Source: Fistularia commersonii (taxonomy: Eukaryota; Chordata; Actinopteri; Syngnathiformes; Fistulariidae). Taken from it: a stretch of DNA of 64,000 bases. This document shows, piece after piece, positions 1-13,420 of the stretch. Every line of letters begins with the position of its first letter. The first letter of the stretch is position 1. Below the pieces are notes generated by a model that saw only the letters and a program-made list of their open reading frames with translations, ran no database searches and was not told the DNA's origin. The translations under genes and the position numbers were made by a program. The DNA is taken from positions 13,559,758 to 13,623,757 of the forward strand of contig JBBMNZ010000001.1 of the NCBI GenBank assembly GCA_037954325.1, read 5' to 3'.

Positions 1-3000
1 TTTCTTTGGGTGTCTCTTGACATTGGATAGTCTTACTCTGTTGACATGTTTAAAGTAAACCTAAAGACCCATGTGTTTGGCGGTGCATATGAGTACTCAG
101 TGGGGTTTGCTGAGTTCTCATTGTGGCTCCCCGAAAGGGTGGGGTGGGGGCTTTCATTGGGGAGTTTGCATGTTCTCGTGGGTTTTTCAGGTTCCTGCAG
201 CCCAAAAGCATACTGCAGGTTAATTGAAGCGTGTAGCCTGTCAATACAGAATAGGCAGAATAAATTAATTGAATGTGTGATGTTTGTTTCATCTGTGTCC
301 CACTCTTATCAATCTCATTAGTACAGACAGTTACATACAGCACCTTGATTAAAGTGCCCTATGAATATATTCATAATCAATAATTCATATGATTACAATT
401 ATTATTCATTATAACATTTCTAAAAACTTTTTTAATCAATTTCACAAAGCCCAGAATAAAAGCTGCTATATGATAATTATTGTTATTTTGCATGATTAAA
501 TAATTATATAATTATGCTGTTATTCGATATTCAGTAACTAGAATGATGGGATGATGTGTGTCTGCTGAAAAAAATAAAGGGCAAACTATATATATATCAC
601 CTATAAATAGTTTTGGTCACTTTAGACCTGTTGAAAGAAATGACACTATGCCATTCCTTAGTATTAAATGATAATTATCAGGCACAGAAAAATACTTGCA
701 TGAAATCGCGCAGCCCAGAGAAATATTCGCTCTTCTTTCGTGCTCTTTGCACTTTTATTTTTGACAGATGACATTCATTCTGGAAGACTTATCAATCGAA
801 GAAGCTACCCATTTCCAGAGAAAATACAGTAATAAGCTGAAGCAAAACATGAAAGGAAAAAGACAGCAAAAAAATTGAGCCCACAGAATTGTGACCTTTG
901 TGATAAAAACTGGGCCAAATACATTTTGTTTGCCCTGTCTCAGAATAAAAGGCCAACAGAAAACAGAGCTAACATTGCCACAGTGGATTTTCAATTTTGG
1001 AAACTCAAAGTTGGACTTATTATTTCCTTGTTTGTGTTTCTGTTGCTGTGTACAATACTTAGCTCGCATGCAGTTTCTGTCTTTTCTGATCAATATTGTC
1101 TCATTTGTCCATAGCCTGTTGTTTTACCTCACAACGCTATCAATTCCTTGACTGCCATCAAGCTATACCACCTGGGCATTGTCTCATTAGCTCAGCTGAA
1201 TTTTACTCTATTTTATGATATGGTGTTTTTTTCAGAAAGTCATTCTTTGTAGAGTTAGTCTTAATTTTGACTGAGGAAATAAATAAATCTATGACAGAAC
1301 TGAGATACCGTTCTAATAGTCAGCTTGAAAAAGGTTATCACAAACTAATACAGCTTGATAAAGACAATGATGATGATAGAGTTTTCACACCCTGAAACAC
1401 TAAATTTCTTTCATGGGAGTTTTAAATATTCAGAAACTGAATCATGAATATTGAATTATTATTTTCTTTTATCATTTGATGTTTCAGTTTGGTCCCCAAA
1501 TTTAACTGCTTATTTACTGCTGTTTATTCAAACCTTCTGAGAGGGTGTCCCAGTTTCTCGTTCTCTGTACTGCCAAGCAAAGATGCTGTGAATTCTTTTT
1601 ATTCAGTTTTATTTTATTCAATTTCTATTTCGAGGGGAAGGTGAATATTAGATATAACTGTCTTTTCTCCCATTGACCATATATTAAACTACTTAGTCTC
1701 TGAAAGCTTTCAAAGATTGTGCTTTCTTTGACGGAATAGGCTTCTTAAGATCTTCAAATCTTTAGATCAAATCTTTAAGTTCTCAAATAAAAAAAAATGC
1801 TGATCCGCAGCCTTACAGATGCACTTTAAGGATAGCACCATCTTGCCAACACATCCATTTGTAATGTTGACACATCACTAAGATTGACTGATAGAAACAT
1901 AAATCGCTTAAAATAGAAATTCTGACTCATACGAGCAGCAGTCAGACAAAGAGTGTTTTCAGTGTTGCACTGAAGCCAAGCTAGTGATGGAGTGTGTCTT
2001 TTAGAGTGTTATGACTCTGTAAATCTTTCTCAGTTGAAGCTGAAGCTGGCATGAGTCACTCAGGTTGCAAATGTTAAAATCTTTAGGAGCACGAACTTCC
2101 ACCCTCAACTTGCGTCAGCAAACTACATACTGCTATCATTCTCAAAGGATGCTTTGTATGCCCGGTTGCTGCATAAGTGGCAATTTTTCCTCCTCCTTAG
2201 TCTTTTGCTTGAAAATGAAACAAATGTCCTCGCTCACCTGCACTCCTGTGTCTGTCAATACCTCATATTTGTGGCTTAATCCTTTACAAAGCTGTGGATA
2301 CTTACATATAGAGCAGTGCTTCTCACTTATTTTTTGTTACGCCCCACGATGAAGAAGAAAACATATTGTGCCCCTTCACACACACACCACACACACTCTC
2401 CATCGCAACAATAAATAGTACAATTTCCCTATAAAATTGTTATATGTACAACTCTGCACTACATTGTATCCTTGTTAACATTAAAGCAAAGAAAAAGAAA
2501 GAAATCTAGATAAACTTGCAACACAGAATAATTTTATTAACATAACAGGACTTGCTTGTTTACCAAAGTAGGTTTGACAACGAGGGATGATTATTGGCAA
2601 TGTTTTTAAATGATGGCCTTAATTTATTTGGTTTCAGACACAGTAAACACACCAGTCTTTGCTCGTCTCCCACCATAGTCACAGTGAAGCCAAGTGCTAC
2701 ATATGCTTCGTTATATACGTATATTTCCTCTTCTTGGCTTTTGGGTGACTTTTGTTTGTCTCATTATCTCCGTCCCTCAACGCCTTTCTTATCATCCCTG
2801 TTAAATATTTTTTCCATGGTGTCTCTTGAGGGTTTGTTTAATGCACTTCACATCTCCTGCTTTGTGGTGTGTATGCGCATGCATGATGTCGGGATGTATA
2901 ATAAATATAAATCTAAATCTAAAAATAAACAATATTTGACTTGACTTAGCTTGACTATCCTAGAATGTACATGAAAGCAATACAATAAATCAAAATAGTA

Positions 3001-5606
3001 ATTAATCTTTTATTTGTACTATTCATCTACACAAAAGGTGGGGGTCAGCTATCACAATAGGAGACAAGGGCTCACCCTGGGCTGGTCACCATTCTCCAAA
3101 GGAACCCACACACAGGCAAAAAACATTCACTCAGTTAGTCACACCCAGAGAAAATTTAGTCTGCAGTTATTCTGTTGCAAGTTGATTATCTGTGCTGAGA
3201 AACAGAAGAACCCTAAGAGAACTTTCACAGGTCTGTTGAATACATGGAAACTCTACTGTTTTCCCCAAAGGCCGTTTGGGAGCCCTCTTCCTGTGAAACA
3301 ACAATGGTAACGGTTGCACCGCATTGCCTGCATCGAACAGCCACCCTGGTGCTGCTGTGACCTGTGTTACCAATGATGAGGAACTGTCCCCACTCATCTC
3401 CCTCATAGACTTCATGGGCGGACGCCGCTGTGGGAAACAAATTGAAGAAAACAAAAACGCAGCATATTTCTCATTTCACCCATGGCTTTCTTGCCCAAGG
3501 GAACTGCCCGTGTCACCTTGTTCATGATCCACCCATTATGCAGATGGCAGGTGCAGTAGCAGAGCTGTAGATTAATGGTCAAAAGTGCTAGCGTGCTCAT
3601 TGCAGATGATTGCGGATTTTCATTCATTCAAAGTGTGGCAAAATCGCCTCTCACTCTTTCAATGATAGATAGATCATTGCTGCAGGAGGTGCTTGGTCCT
3701 AGGGTCTTTAGTGTCCTCATTATATCTTGGGTGCGAGTTTGGTTTGTAATCTCAAGGTCATTCCTTGTTAAATAATGATTTTTTTTTTGTTGCTTTTGTA
3801 ACACGGTATGGTTGCCTACAAAGAACTGGACAAATCTCTGTCTGACAGGTGTACCTTGCAAAGACTGATAATCACATACACTAACCACACAAATAAGTCA
3901 ACCTATTGTATAAATATGTGGGGATATTCATACACATATACATTAATTTTTTGATAAAAGTAAATCAAATGTTAAATTATTTTAAATTGAGTTTCAAGAA
4001 AGGCACCTTCAGCTAAAATGCATTATAATAATTATCATTATTAAAAATAATTACATTCATCATTTTTACTTCAATGGTTGAAATGATATAAAAGTCCATG
4101 GCTGATCATAGATAAATCACACAGCATCAGAGTCTAGGACAAAAAAGAAAAGGGAAAGGATCAATATATTTTGCCACTCAGTTTCCATTTGGTTTCTAAA
4201 ATTAGCTATTCTCAAGTATGTTTGTAGCTATTCTCAACCACTGTATGAGGACTTTGCCTAATTACACATCATTTTTGACAAACATACCGATTAGGGCACA
4301 GGTAGGAGTTTTCAATGTAGTAATCGGGGACACAGCATAAATAAATGTTGGTGCAGCTGGTGGACACTGATACCTGTTTTTTTCCCATTTGACAGCTCAC
4401 ATTATACTTACAGGCACAGTCCATGGTATTTGGGCAAAGATGGAATGGTTGGATGTGTTGTTTGCTGCAAGGGCCAAGCAGACACACCGGGGCACCCAAA
4501 CCAGGTTCTGCAAGCAAATCCCCATTACTGTCCCTCATCCAATCTCGCCAGCTCTGAATCCTAAATAGTATGCATCCTGGGTAAAACATAGTAAAAGCAT
4601 TTTTTTAATATAAAAATGGGCTGAGGATAACAAATTACAAATCATCACCAGTCTCATTTCAGAAAGGCTATTCATAATTCAGATGAGAGTGATGGTTAGG
4701 TTGGAAATTCTTTGAGGGTAGAACAGACAGTTAACTTTTGTCTCACCTGATACTAAAAGAGAAGATTTACGTGAACAATCTGCTTTTAAACTAAATAACT
4801 TTTCTTTTGGGAGATGATGCAGCAGAACCTTCCAATGTTGTCATTCAGGTTTATTAAAACCCACTTAGAGGATGATAATTGGATGTAAGGAGGGTGTGAC
4901 ATCTGCTCTGCTTGTCATCCTTCCTTATGCTGATGACACAAAAGGACATTAAAGGTGTGTAGTACAGCCTGCTATCCTGTGGCCCTTCGGGATGAGATTA
5001 CTTTTCCCGGTGTCATTCCTGTCCGCTGACTTTCATTACCTGTAGCAGCAAGTTGGAAGTAAAACAGGTTTATTGCTAGCACTCAAAACTTGTTCTCCAG
5101 CACAGTGCTTTTCAAATATCCCAGCCAGTATTGGTATTATCCTTTCAGAAAAATATCCAGATGCTGCTCATTATTTTAACCTTGGTGATTATGCCATTGC
5201 AGTCCGACAGCACCTGCTGCATGTATGAGTGTGAATTGATCCAAAAAACCAGAGGCACATTTTCGCTCCGTGCTTAACGATGCGTCCCTGCTCAAACACC
5301 AGGTCCATAACACATGGTCCCTCGGTTGCCATGCTGATGCTACTTGGTCTTAAAAGCCTGTCAGCATTGTCACACTCTCAGTTGGAGCCAACAAAGGTAA
5401 CAGGGACATCAAGTTTGCAGCTATAGTAGTGTGCAGTGGATTGTCAGTCTGTAGTGGATAATGATACACAGCTCAGCCCCCCAAAAGCCCCCTGTATGAC
5501 TGCATACAACAGAAAATCTATGCATGTTGAAAGGTGAAGGGCCTCTCCTCCTCACTGATTGTGTGTGAGCTTACGGCTGATTCTGAGTCCTAAGTCATTC
5601 TGAGTC
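1..5606. other. Gene-poor flank; no supported gene
   Basis: AT-rich sequence with only short chance open frames. It may be 5' intron of rgs6 or intergenic DNA; the rgs6 start exon was not recognised here. Two weak items stand out. Near 2313 a CAGTGCTTCTCA start resembles the end of a non-autonomous hAT element. On the minus strand, about 3437-3240 and 4580-4413 carry open, Cys-containing frames next to plausible splice sites, but I recognise no family in either. Confidence 0.5.
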
Positions 5607-5729
5607 AAGATAAGATAAGATAAGATAAGATAAGATAAGATAAGATAAGATAAGATAAGATAAGATAAGATAAGATAAGATAAGATAAGATAAGATAAGA
5701 TAAGATAAGATAAGATAAGATAAGATAAT
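5607..5729. repeat. (AAGAT)n microsatellite, about 24 units
   Basis: Near-perfect pentanucleotide array. On the minus strand it directly follows the CCCTGATGGGGATCAA-type 3' end of the adjoining L2-like LINE, so it is probably that element's expanded 3' tail rather than an independent locus. Confidence 0.95.
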
Positions 5730-6810
5730 ACTTTCTTGATCCCCATCAGGGAAGTTCAATATTAATAACAATATCAATAAATATAAATAAACGAGACAAT
5801 TAAAAGGTAGCAAAAGACATCCACAAAAATAGACAACAAAATGAGTAACAACAGGGATAAAAATAGACAACAGAATGAAAAAACAACAGCAAGGGTGAGA
5901 ATAGACAACCAAGACAACAACAAGGATAAGAACAGAAACAGAGTGGAAATAACAATGGCAAAAATAAACAGAATGCAAATGGTGTGACACCAACAAGGAT
6001 AAAAATAGACAATGGAGTTAGGGCATGAGTGAGGTAGTGAGGTCGTGGTAGCACAGGCCAGTCAGAGTTGTGTGGTGTCCAGACTCCTGTTAAACAGTCT
6101 GATGGCCATCCATAAAGGAGCGTCTGAAGCATACGGTTCTGCACTGGGGTGGGATGAGCTGTTGGCTGAATAAGCTGCCCAACAGGCACAGCTCGTGAAG
6201 GATGGGAGGGATTGTCAAGGATAGCTCACTGTTTGTCCTTCACCCTCCCCACTGCCACCATTTCAAGATGGTCCAAGTTGAGTCCCACCATCGAGCGGGC
6301 TTTCCTCACTAGCTTGTTGAGCCTGTTGACCTCACCAGTCCTGGCACCACCCCACCAGCACACTATACCAAAGAAGAGTGCGCTGGCTGTCATAGACTGG
6401 TGTAAGGTTTTGAGGAGCCCCCAGAGACGCCGAACAACCTCTATCTTCTCAGGAAAAACATCCTGCTTGGACCCTCCCTGTGGAGGGCCTCTGCGTCATG
6501 TGTCAAGTCCAGTTTACCATTAATGTGGACCCCAAGGTACTTGTAGGAGTCCACTATCTCCACTTCCTAACCCTGGATGGTGTTGGGTATATGTCTCATC
6601 TGATTCCTCCTGAAGTCCTCTACCTCCTTGGTCTTGGAGATGTTGAGTAGGAGGTGGTTCCGGTTGCTCCACTCAACAAAACCCGCAATTAGTTCCCTGT
6701 ACTTCTCCTCATCGTTGTTGATGCACCCATCGATGGAAGAGTCATCGGAGAAGTTCTGGAGGTGGCAGGAACTGGAGTTTTGTCGGAAGTCGGGGGTGAA
6801 GAGGGTGAAG
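5730..6810 (-). mobile_element. L2-clade LINE, 5'-truncated, C-terminal RT part and 3' UTR
   Basis: Minus-strand translation gives reverse transcriptase pieces typical of fish L2/Maui elements: a FSDDSS active-site segment, then WSNRNHLLLNISKTKE, then DSYKYLGVHING, then a tail segment containing NRLNKLVRKA. The frame is broken by a stop (before EVEIVDSYKY) and there is no upstream endonuclease. The 3' UTR ends in GGGGATCAAGAAAGTAT followed by the (ATCTT)n tail. The copy is dead. Only the RT C-terminus remains, as expected of 5' truncation during target-primed insertion. Confidence 0.85.
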
Positions 6811-6905
6811 AGGATGAAGAGGAATGGAGACAGGAATTATGAGATGTTCAAACCATACCCCCTCCTTAATAGGGGCTGGGAGCATGTTGTGTGTTTTTGC
6901 ACAAT

Positions 6906-7112
6906 CATATTGAAAAAATGAAATTAGAATTGGAGCTGCCAGACAAGAGGTCTCGAGGAAGACCAAAGAGAAGATTTATGGACGTAGTGAGAGAGGATAT
7001 GAAGGTAGTTGGTGTGAGAGAGGAAGATACAGAGAATAGGATTAGATGGAGAAAGTTGACTCGCTGTGGCGACCCCTGACGGGAAAAGCCGAAAGAAGAA
7101 GAAGAAGAAGTA
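6906..7112 (+). mobile_element. RTE-clade LINE, extreme 3' end
   Basis: About 55 codons of the RTE C-terminus are open: LELPDKRSRGRPKRRF, then DVVREDMKVVGVREED, then TRCGDP and stop. The characteristic fish RTE tail GGCGACCCCTGACGGGAAAA follows, ending in (GAA)n at about 7112. This is a short 5'-truncated copy. The same terminus recurs at 13421-14185 (minus) and 32400-32556 (plus). Confidence 0.88.
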
Positions 7113-10100
7113 ACAAAGTGAAACATAATTTAAAAAAATTGTTTGCTTTGCCAATTAAGACATGAGGTATTATTTGGCTGTAAAGTGCCTCAACATGCTA
7201 TGCCACCTACACATATATTCCCCAGTAATGGCAGCTAACAAAGGACCTGTGCGTTGTAATAAATGGAGCAGAGCACACCCTGCATCGTTTCACTTTTACA
7301 ATTACATGAGAACCTTGTTGTTTATATTAACCGCCCCCCATTCTGCTGGCTACAGGTCTTGCGGTTTCATTCAGACAGTTGAATATTTTAGATAGCAGCA
7401 GGGATGATGTTTTCTGCTGCTGTATTGCTTGTGGAACAAGCAGATTTTGATTTTGTTTTGAATGGCAGAATCTTCTCTTCTCCTCTTCCCTCCCCAGATC
7501 TAGATGAGTGATTGCCTTCCCCCTGTCTTCAGCTTCATGAACTGGCTTGTGGGCCCTGTGAGCTTGAGCCAGGCCTTTTCTTAATAATGCCTCCACTCCC
7601 CTTGCTATAAACCAATTACCAGCAGGCCTCAAGGCAGGAGCACCATGTCAGGGGACATGCCTTGCCTTTATCAAAGATATACACATGGACCTGAGGTTTT
7701 GCTGACTTGAAATAGTTCCCTATAGATTATTAAAATAATTAACTGCTACACAGTCTCAGAAAAAAAAAAATCAAGATATACTGATTAGTGAACTGAACTC
7801 TTTGTAACTAAAAAAGACTAGTTTCCATGGGCATGGAAGCATCCCATTCCTAAACCTTCAGCAATGACGAGACTTGTGCTTATGCTGAGGCCCCACAGGG
7901 GCTTTTAACTGTGAGCATCTTCTCCAGCACCTTCAAAATAGCACTGTTATCTGCTGGCTGACTCGCTCCCGACACTCTCACACTATTGTTGATTAGGTCT
8001 TTGGCCCCTTAGCCTCTTTCATATGGGGGGGGGGGGGGGGGGGGTCATACTTTAAGATTGTGCTCCTGAATATGAGACAGAATGAAAATAATCAAACAAA
8101 TAAATGTGGCTAAATAATCCAATCAGTCTGTTCCTTATGTTCATTTAGTCCACAGACTTTTTGCAGTCATTCCCCTGCAGCTGTTTGATTCTTTTATGAA
8201 AAAATGGTGACTGTAAGGGTATGGGGTTGTATTATAATCCAAGCTGAGTATAAATTCATCTGGCCCCCAAAATGCAGGTTGTGTGAGAGGTGTGTGCAGT
8301 CAAATTAGTCTTTCTGCAAGTAAATTGCTATTCGATTGCACCTTTGAGTGAACAGAATGAGTGCAGAATGAATTATTGTCAGTCTCCAGATTTGGAACAG
8401 ATGACCTTGAGTGGCCTCGACTTTTCTTTTTGACATGGATTGTAACTTGAACATGGAAGCATCCAGTCATCCAGTCACATGTGAGGTCGCTGTCATTCTT
8501 TATTTTTCAGACAATGTTTCTATTCAAGAGGTGACCTTGTATCTGTACAGCTACTTTGTTTTGAGTGGACTATGGGAGGAGCAGACTTGTTTTCCCTATA
8601 CTCAAGCCCCTAGCAACCCATGGAGTATCTATCAGTGGACAATTACAAGAGGGGAGATGATCTTTTTCTGTCCTCCTTGAGTCTAATCAAAAGAAAGGTG
8701 ATGCGATAAGCCACTGGGATTTATGGGTCCTAGGTTTTGCTCACAAGACAATGTTCTCATCATTGTAGAATCCCAACACTTAATTGATTAGACTGGAAAT
8801 TCAGCTGTGGTCATTCTCTCTTTAAAAAAAGGGAAAGGAATACAGAGCATTAGAAAGCAGTTGCCATTAGATCATCACTTCTGCCCATATTGTTTTAGAT
8901 TTTAGCTTAATTTTACTAAAGCTTACTGTATGCCCCCTGTTAGAGCTACACTTTTGAAAACTTTTACTTGCTTAACACTTGCCAGTGTTTCCATCGTGCC
9001 CGAGCTATGCTACCTTAGCCCACTGCTCATGAATGACACTACCCATGAGGGATTCAGGACTAGACTGAACAACTTGATCCCGACATCCAGATCTGATTGG
9101 TTTAAAGAGATACACAGCATGACTGATAGAGTCTCTGGTCTCAGCTTATCTCCCCAAGGAGCAACCAACTGGGTTGAAAATCTAGCAGCGGCTAATTGGA
9201 CTTCAGTGCCAAGGGGGCTGACGATGTCTGGTTTGCAATCAAATAACACAAGAATCATCCAAAGGGCAACATCTGACCTGTAGAAGGAAAGTCACAAGTG
9301 ATGTTGCTCGCTAAATCATGGGAAAGAGATAAAGATGTGGAAACGTCGTCATGCCCACGGTGATTATTGATGTTTTAATTGGTACCTATTCATCTGACTC
9401 TGTTGGCTCATCCTTGAAAAGTCTGAAGGAGCCATATGGTAAAACAATGGAAAAATTGTTCACCCATACAATTGATTTTCATCTGTCTTTTAAAAAAAAT
9501 GATGCAACCCAGATTTGGGTCAGTAGGATTTATTTTCTTCACATTCAAACAATTAAGTTTAGTGCATTTGCAATCCATCACCTCTGATTACGGGGATTAC
9601 AATTAATAGGTATTGGCAAAAAGCATCATGTGGTGTGGTGTAGAAGGCATTTCAGACACAGGACCTGAGGGCTAAACAACCGTTTATTACAGAGGGGGAA
9701 AATTTGGATGTTCCCGTGGAGATGGCAATTTCTCGGGCAGTTGGGTCTGAAAATGTCTCTTTCAGAGCTGCTGCATCACTGAGGTGCAGCATGAAAGTTA
9801 GCAGACTGTTGAAGTTTGATAACAAGGAGAGCAACTCTTAGCATGTGTTTATAGTCACTTAATGTAGACACTATCGTACGTGGGTGCGTATCATTGTGTG
9901 ACTGAGCAGATAGGAATCATTCACACACCTCCAAAGCGGTCATGCTTCCCATCATCAATTTCGAGACACAGGGCTTTTCCAGTCTGCTCTGTTGCTTCTT
10001 GCTGTGTTCGCAGCACCTCGCAGCATGTGAGATCCTGCAGAAAAGCTTGCTCATCATGACTTGGCACGCAAAAGAAGTGAAGGAAACGGACTGAGAATGA

Positions 10101-10317
10101 GGTTTCTCCTCTATCCTGCAGACTCTATTCACACCTTGCTCCCCAGAGCACCAAGCACCAGCTGGAGCTACTTAATTATGCGCCCAGCGTGGTGCAGGGG
10201 TCAAAATAGCACTCGAAAAAGAAATGACAGGCTGTGTACTTATAAAAGTTGTTTCACAACACATCATGCAGCCAAGTTTCAGGTCAAGGCAAAGTTCATA
10301 TTGTTTTTCTTATCACA
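7113..10317. other. No gene seen
   Basis: Ordinary non-coding sequence. A run of 20 G lies at 8025-8044. A 117-codon open frame at 8930-9283 matches nothing I recognise, has no splice context and is probably chance. Confidence 0.5.
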
Positions 10318-10520
10318 TGGGGGCAGCGTGGCGTAGGAGGCAGAGCAATCATCTTTGGAACCGAACATTCCTGGTTTGATTCTGGGCTCCTCCTAGTGTG
10401 TCCAAGTGTTGTTGAGCAAGACACTGAACCCCTAACTGCTGCGCTGGTGGACGCCATGCCTACTGCTTATCGTTCATCCATGATGGGTTAATTGCAGAGA
10501 ATGAATTCAATAAAGGATAG
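10318..10520 (+). mobile_element. tRNA-derived SINE
   Basis: It starts GGGGGCAGCGTGGCGTAGGA, a degenerate A-box region, and has a B-box-like GGTTTGATTCT about 50 bases on. A body follows reading GAGCAAGACACTGAACCCC and then ATGGGTTAATTGCAGAGAA, typical of common teleost SINEs. The 3' end is AATTCAATAAAGGAT. A reverse copy of the same family lies at 31880-32097. Both have drifted. Confidence 0.75.
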
Positions 10521-10527
10521 AATGCAG

Positions 10528-11876
10528 CCTCAAGGTGACATGGGCCAGTGTCTCCCTGAGCCGGTACCAAGCTTGGATAAATGAAGAGGTTGCTTCAGGA
10601 AGGGCATCCGGTGTCAAACTTTTGCCAAAACCAAACATGTAAATCAAACCTAATAATCCCACTCCGGATCGATCAAAGCCTGGGTTAACAACGGCCGCCA
10701 TTGGCACGGGGACTGAAGAGAACAGACAGGAGCACAGGGAGATACAGCGTAAGGTAAAGATAGAGGTAGTAAAGGCAAAAGAAAGGACGTATGATGACTT
10801 GTATGCTCGGTTGGACAGTAAGGAGGGAGAGAATGTACGAATGATCAATACATTTAGCGAAACAGGGAGTTAGAGATGGAAATGATGTACAGCAGGTCCG
10901 GGTGATTTAGAAGAGAGGGAAATGTATTGACAGATGCGAGAACAGTGATGTGATTTTTAAGAATAGAGGGCATTGGGAATTGCGGCAACTATGGAGGGAT
11001 AAAGTTGATGAGCCATTCAGTGAAGTTATGGGAAAGAGTAGTGGAAACTAGACTGAGAGCAGAAGTCAGCATTTGTGAACAGCAGTATGAGTTCATGCCT
11101 AGAAAGAGTGCTACAGATGCAGTATTTGCTTTGAGAATACTAATGGAGAAGTACAGAGAAGGTCAGAGGGAGCTGCATTGTTGTTTTTATAAACCTATAA
11201 AAGCACATGACAGGGTGCCAAGAGAGGAACTCTGGTATTGTATGAGGAAGTCTGGAGTGGCAGAGGAGTATGTTAGACTGGTGCAGGACATGTATGCTAG
11301 CTGTGAGACAGTGGTGCGGTGTGCTGTAGGGGTAACAGAGAAGTTCAAGGTGGAGGTGGAACTCCATCAGGGATCATCTCTGAGCCCCTTCTTGTTTGCA
11401 GTGGTGATGGACAGTGTGACAGATGAGGTTGGACAGGAATCTCCATGGAGCATGATGTTTGCAGATGACATTGTGATCTGTGGTGAGAGCATAGAATAGG
11501 TGGAGCAAAGTCAAGAGAGGTGGAGGTATTCACTGGAAAGGAGAGGAATGAAGATTAGTTGCAGCAAGACGGAGTATTTTTGCGTGAATGAGAGTAATTC
11601 AGGTTGAACGGTGAGGCTCCAGGGAGTGGAGATCAAGTAGTTGGAGGATTTCATGTACTTGAGATCAATAGTCCAGAGTAGTGGGGATTGTGGAAAAGGG
11701 GTGAAGAGACAGGTTTAAGCAGGTTGGAATGGGTGGAGAAAAGTGTCAATGGTACTATGCGATAGAGAACTCTCACCCAGAATGAAAAGAAAGGTGTACA
11801 AGACAGTGGTGAGACAAACGATGCTGTATGGCCTAGAAACAGTTACAATGACAAAAAGACAGGAGGCAGGTCCGGA
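10528..11876 (+). mobile_element. RTE (Expander-like) LINE, internally deleted, dead
   Basis: The 5' UTR is recognisable at 10528-10700, including GGAAGGGCATCCGGTGTCAA and a CCGGATCGATCAAAGCC stretch. After a deletion removing the endonuclease, the reverse transcriptase is readable from about 11005: EQQYEFMPRKSATDAVFALR, DRVPREELWYCMRKSGVAEE, then the catalytic MMFADDIVI box at about 11452-11478. The motif-A Asp expected in FVDLEKAYD is replaced (FYKPIKAHD). In-frame stops follow SIE and recur downstream. The copy breaks off at 11876 within the KRQEA segment, so the C-terminus and tail are missing. Confidence 0.88.
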
Positions 11877-12849
11877 TATTAAATTATTGAGTTAGTATTT
11901 TTTTTCTCATTGGTATTGTTTTCATTATGATCATTTTATTAACTATGAGGCTGAAGTATAATCAGTAAAGTGCAAGACATTTAATAGATCAAATACCAAC
12001 CATTTATTGTACTAGGTACATAATATGAAATGTGAAAATGAAATTATAATCTATTCTATGATTTTTTTTTCAATGGATGACTCCTGGCTTAACTTGTCTG
12101 ATGAGGCGAAATACGCCTCAATGACCCTGCCTTGTGTGATCCCAAACAATAAGCTCGTCCATGCAAGCAAAACTGAAGTTAACTGAAATCTAATTTGTTC
12201 CTAATTTTTCTTCTATGCAGCTTACATTCGTGGTAAAAATATGATACCAGGAATTGCTGAAAACAGTCTCCTAAACATTGGTGTTATATTATATTTTATG
12301 TGTGACAGCAGCAAATATCGTGAATGAAAATATAAGTATTGCCTCTGTTTCGTTGGTGTTATTATGTAATGCTATTTTGACTTATTTCCACAGATCTCTG
12401 AAGTCCCTTGGCTGATGTTCTTTTGTAACACATGTGAATTTCATCTTAAAATTCTGTGAAAACCCAATATACAATATTGAATTGTCAGATATTCCTATAC
12501 CTTATATGTACACATCATTTGCTAAATCGGAACCAAATCAGTGACAGTGTACCAGGGTTGTCAAATCAATATAGATTGACATGATTGACTGAACATGTGT
12601 TCATTATTTGTCATGTTTCATTTTTTGGGGGGGCCAACATTCTCATGACAGTGCACACACACATACTCATACACACCCTTCACATGATTTTTTTTAACTA
12701 CAGAACAGATGTGGTGTGCAGATTGCAAAATAAAATTTAAAAATACACAAAAAATGAAACTGCATTTTTCCACTTATTTAATCAAACAGATTTCCATACT
12801 TATTTGGCCCTACTGAACCTTTAGCCAGCCACTGAGACAGGCTGACTTG
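11877..12849. other. No gene seen
   Basis: AT-rich sequence with no coding, RNA or mobile-element signal that I can support. Confidence 0.5.
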
Positions 12850-13215
12850 TTCACAGGAGTCAACTCACGTTGGGACTGCACAACATCCTGCAACACCTCA
12901 ACACCCCAGGATATATGCAATTATGCAGTTTGTCCTGTGCAGCAATCATTGTCTCGTTTGGATCGGGCACGAAACAAGACAAGATTGGACTGCAACGGAC
13001 AATCAGGTCAGCAGAGAAAATCATTGGGGCCGACCTGCCGTCCATCCAGGACCTTTATCGGTCCAAGGTCAGAAAACGGGCAGGCACCATCTCTGTGGAT
13101 CCATCACATCCCAGTCAAAACTGTTTGATCCCCTCCCCTCTGGATGATGCTACAGAGCACTGTATACCAAGAATACCAGGCACAAAAAATTTCTAAACCC
13201 CGGCTGTCACTCTGA
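12850..13215 (+). mobile_element. L2-like LINE 3' fragment
   Basis: The translation contains TIRSAEKIIGADLPSIQDLY followed by a Lys/Arg-rich stretch and DPSHPSQN, matching the C-terminal part of L2-type pol (AERIIGA..LPPIQDLY and DPSHPSH). The open frame is 108 codons, then a stop. No RT active site and no clear tail remain. Confidence 0.75.
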
Positions 13216-13404
13216 TGAACTGAACTGTTAATATTCAGTGTCAGGAAATAAAAACCAAAATACATTACAAAGTATAATGTTCAAAAAATATAAAGGAAAC
13301 ACTTAAACAAAACAATTTAACTCAAAGTCAATCACGCTTCAGTAAAATCAAACTGTCCACTTAGGAAGCAACACTGATTCGTTTTGACTTGTTTTAAGGA
13401 CATC

Positions 13405-13420
13405 AAAGTTGGATCAGCCT
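13405..13420. repeat. Target-site duplication, left copy
   Basis: AAAGTTGGATCAGCCT, identical to 14186-14201. It was made by RTE insertion into the Tc1-like element. Confidence 0.9.

Noticed and set aside
5552..6189. Leu/Ile/Ser-rich membrane-like minus-strand proteins
   Set aside because: The repeated LSYLI unit is the translated (ATCTT)n array and the rest is L2 3' UTR.
8930..9283. 117-codon open frame as a gene
   Set aside because: No recognisable domain, no splice sites and no neighbouring coding sequence.
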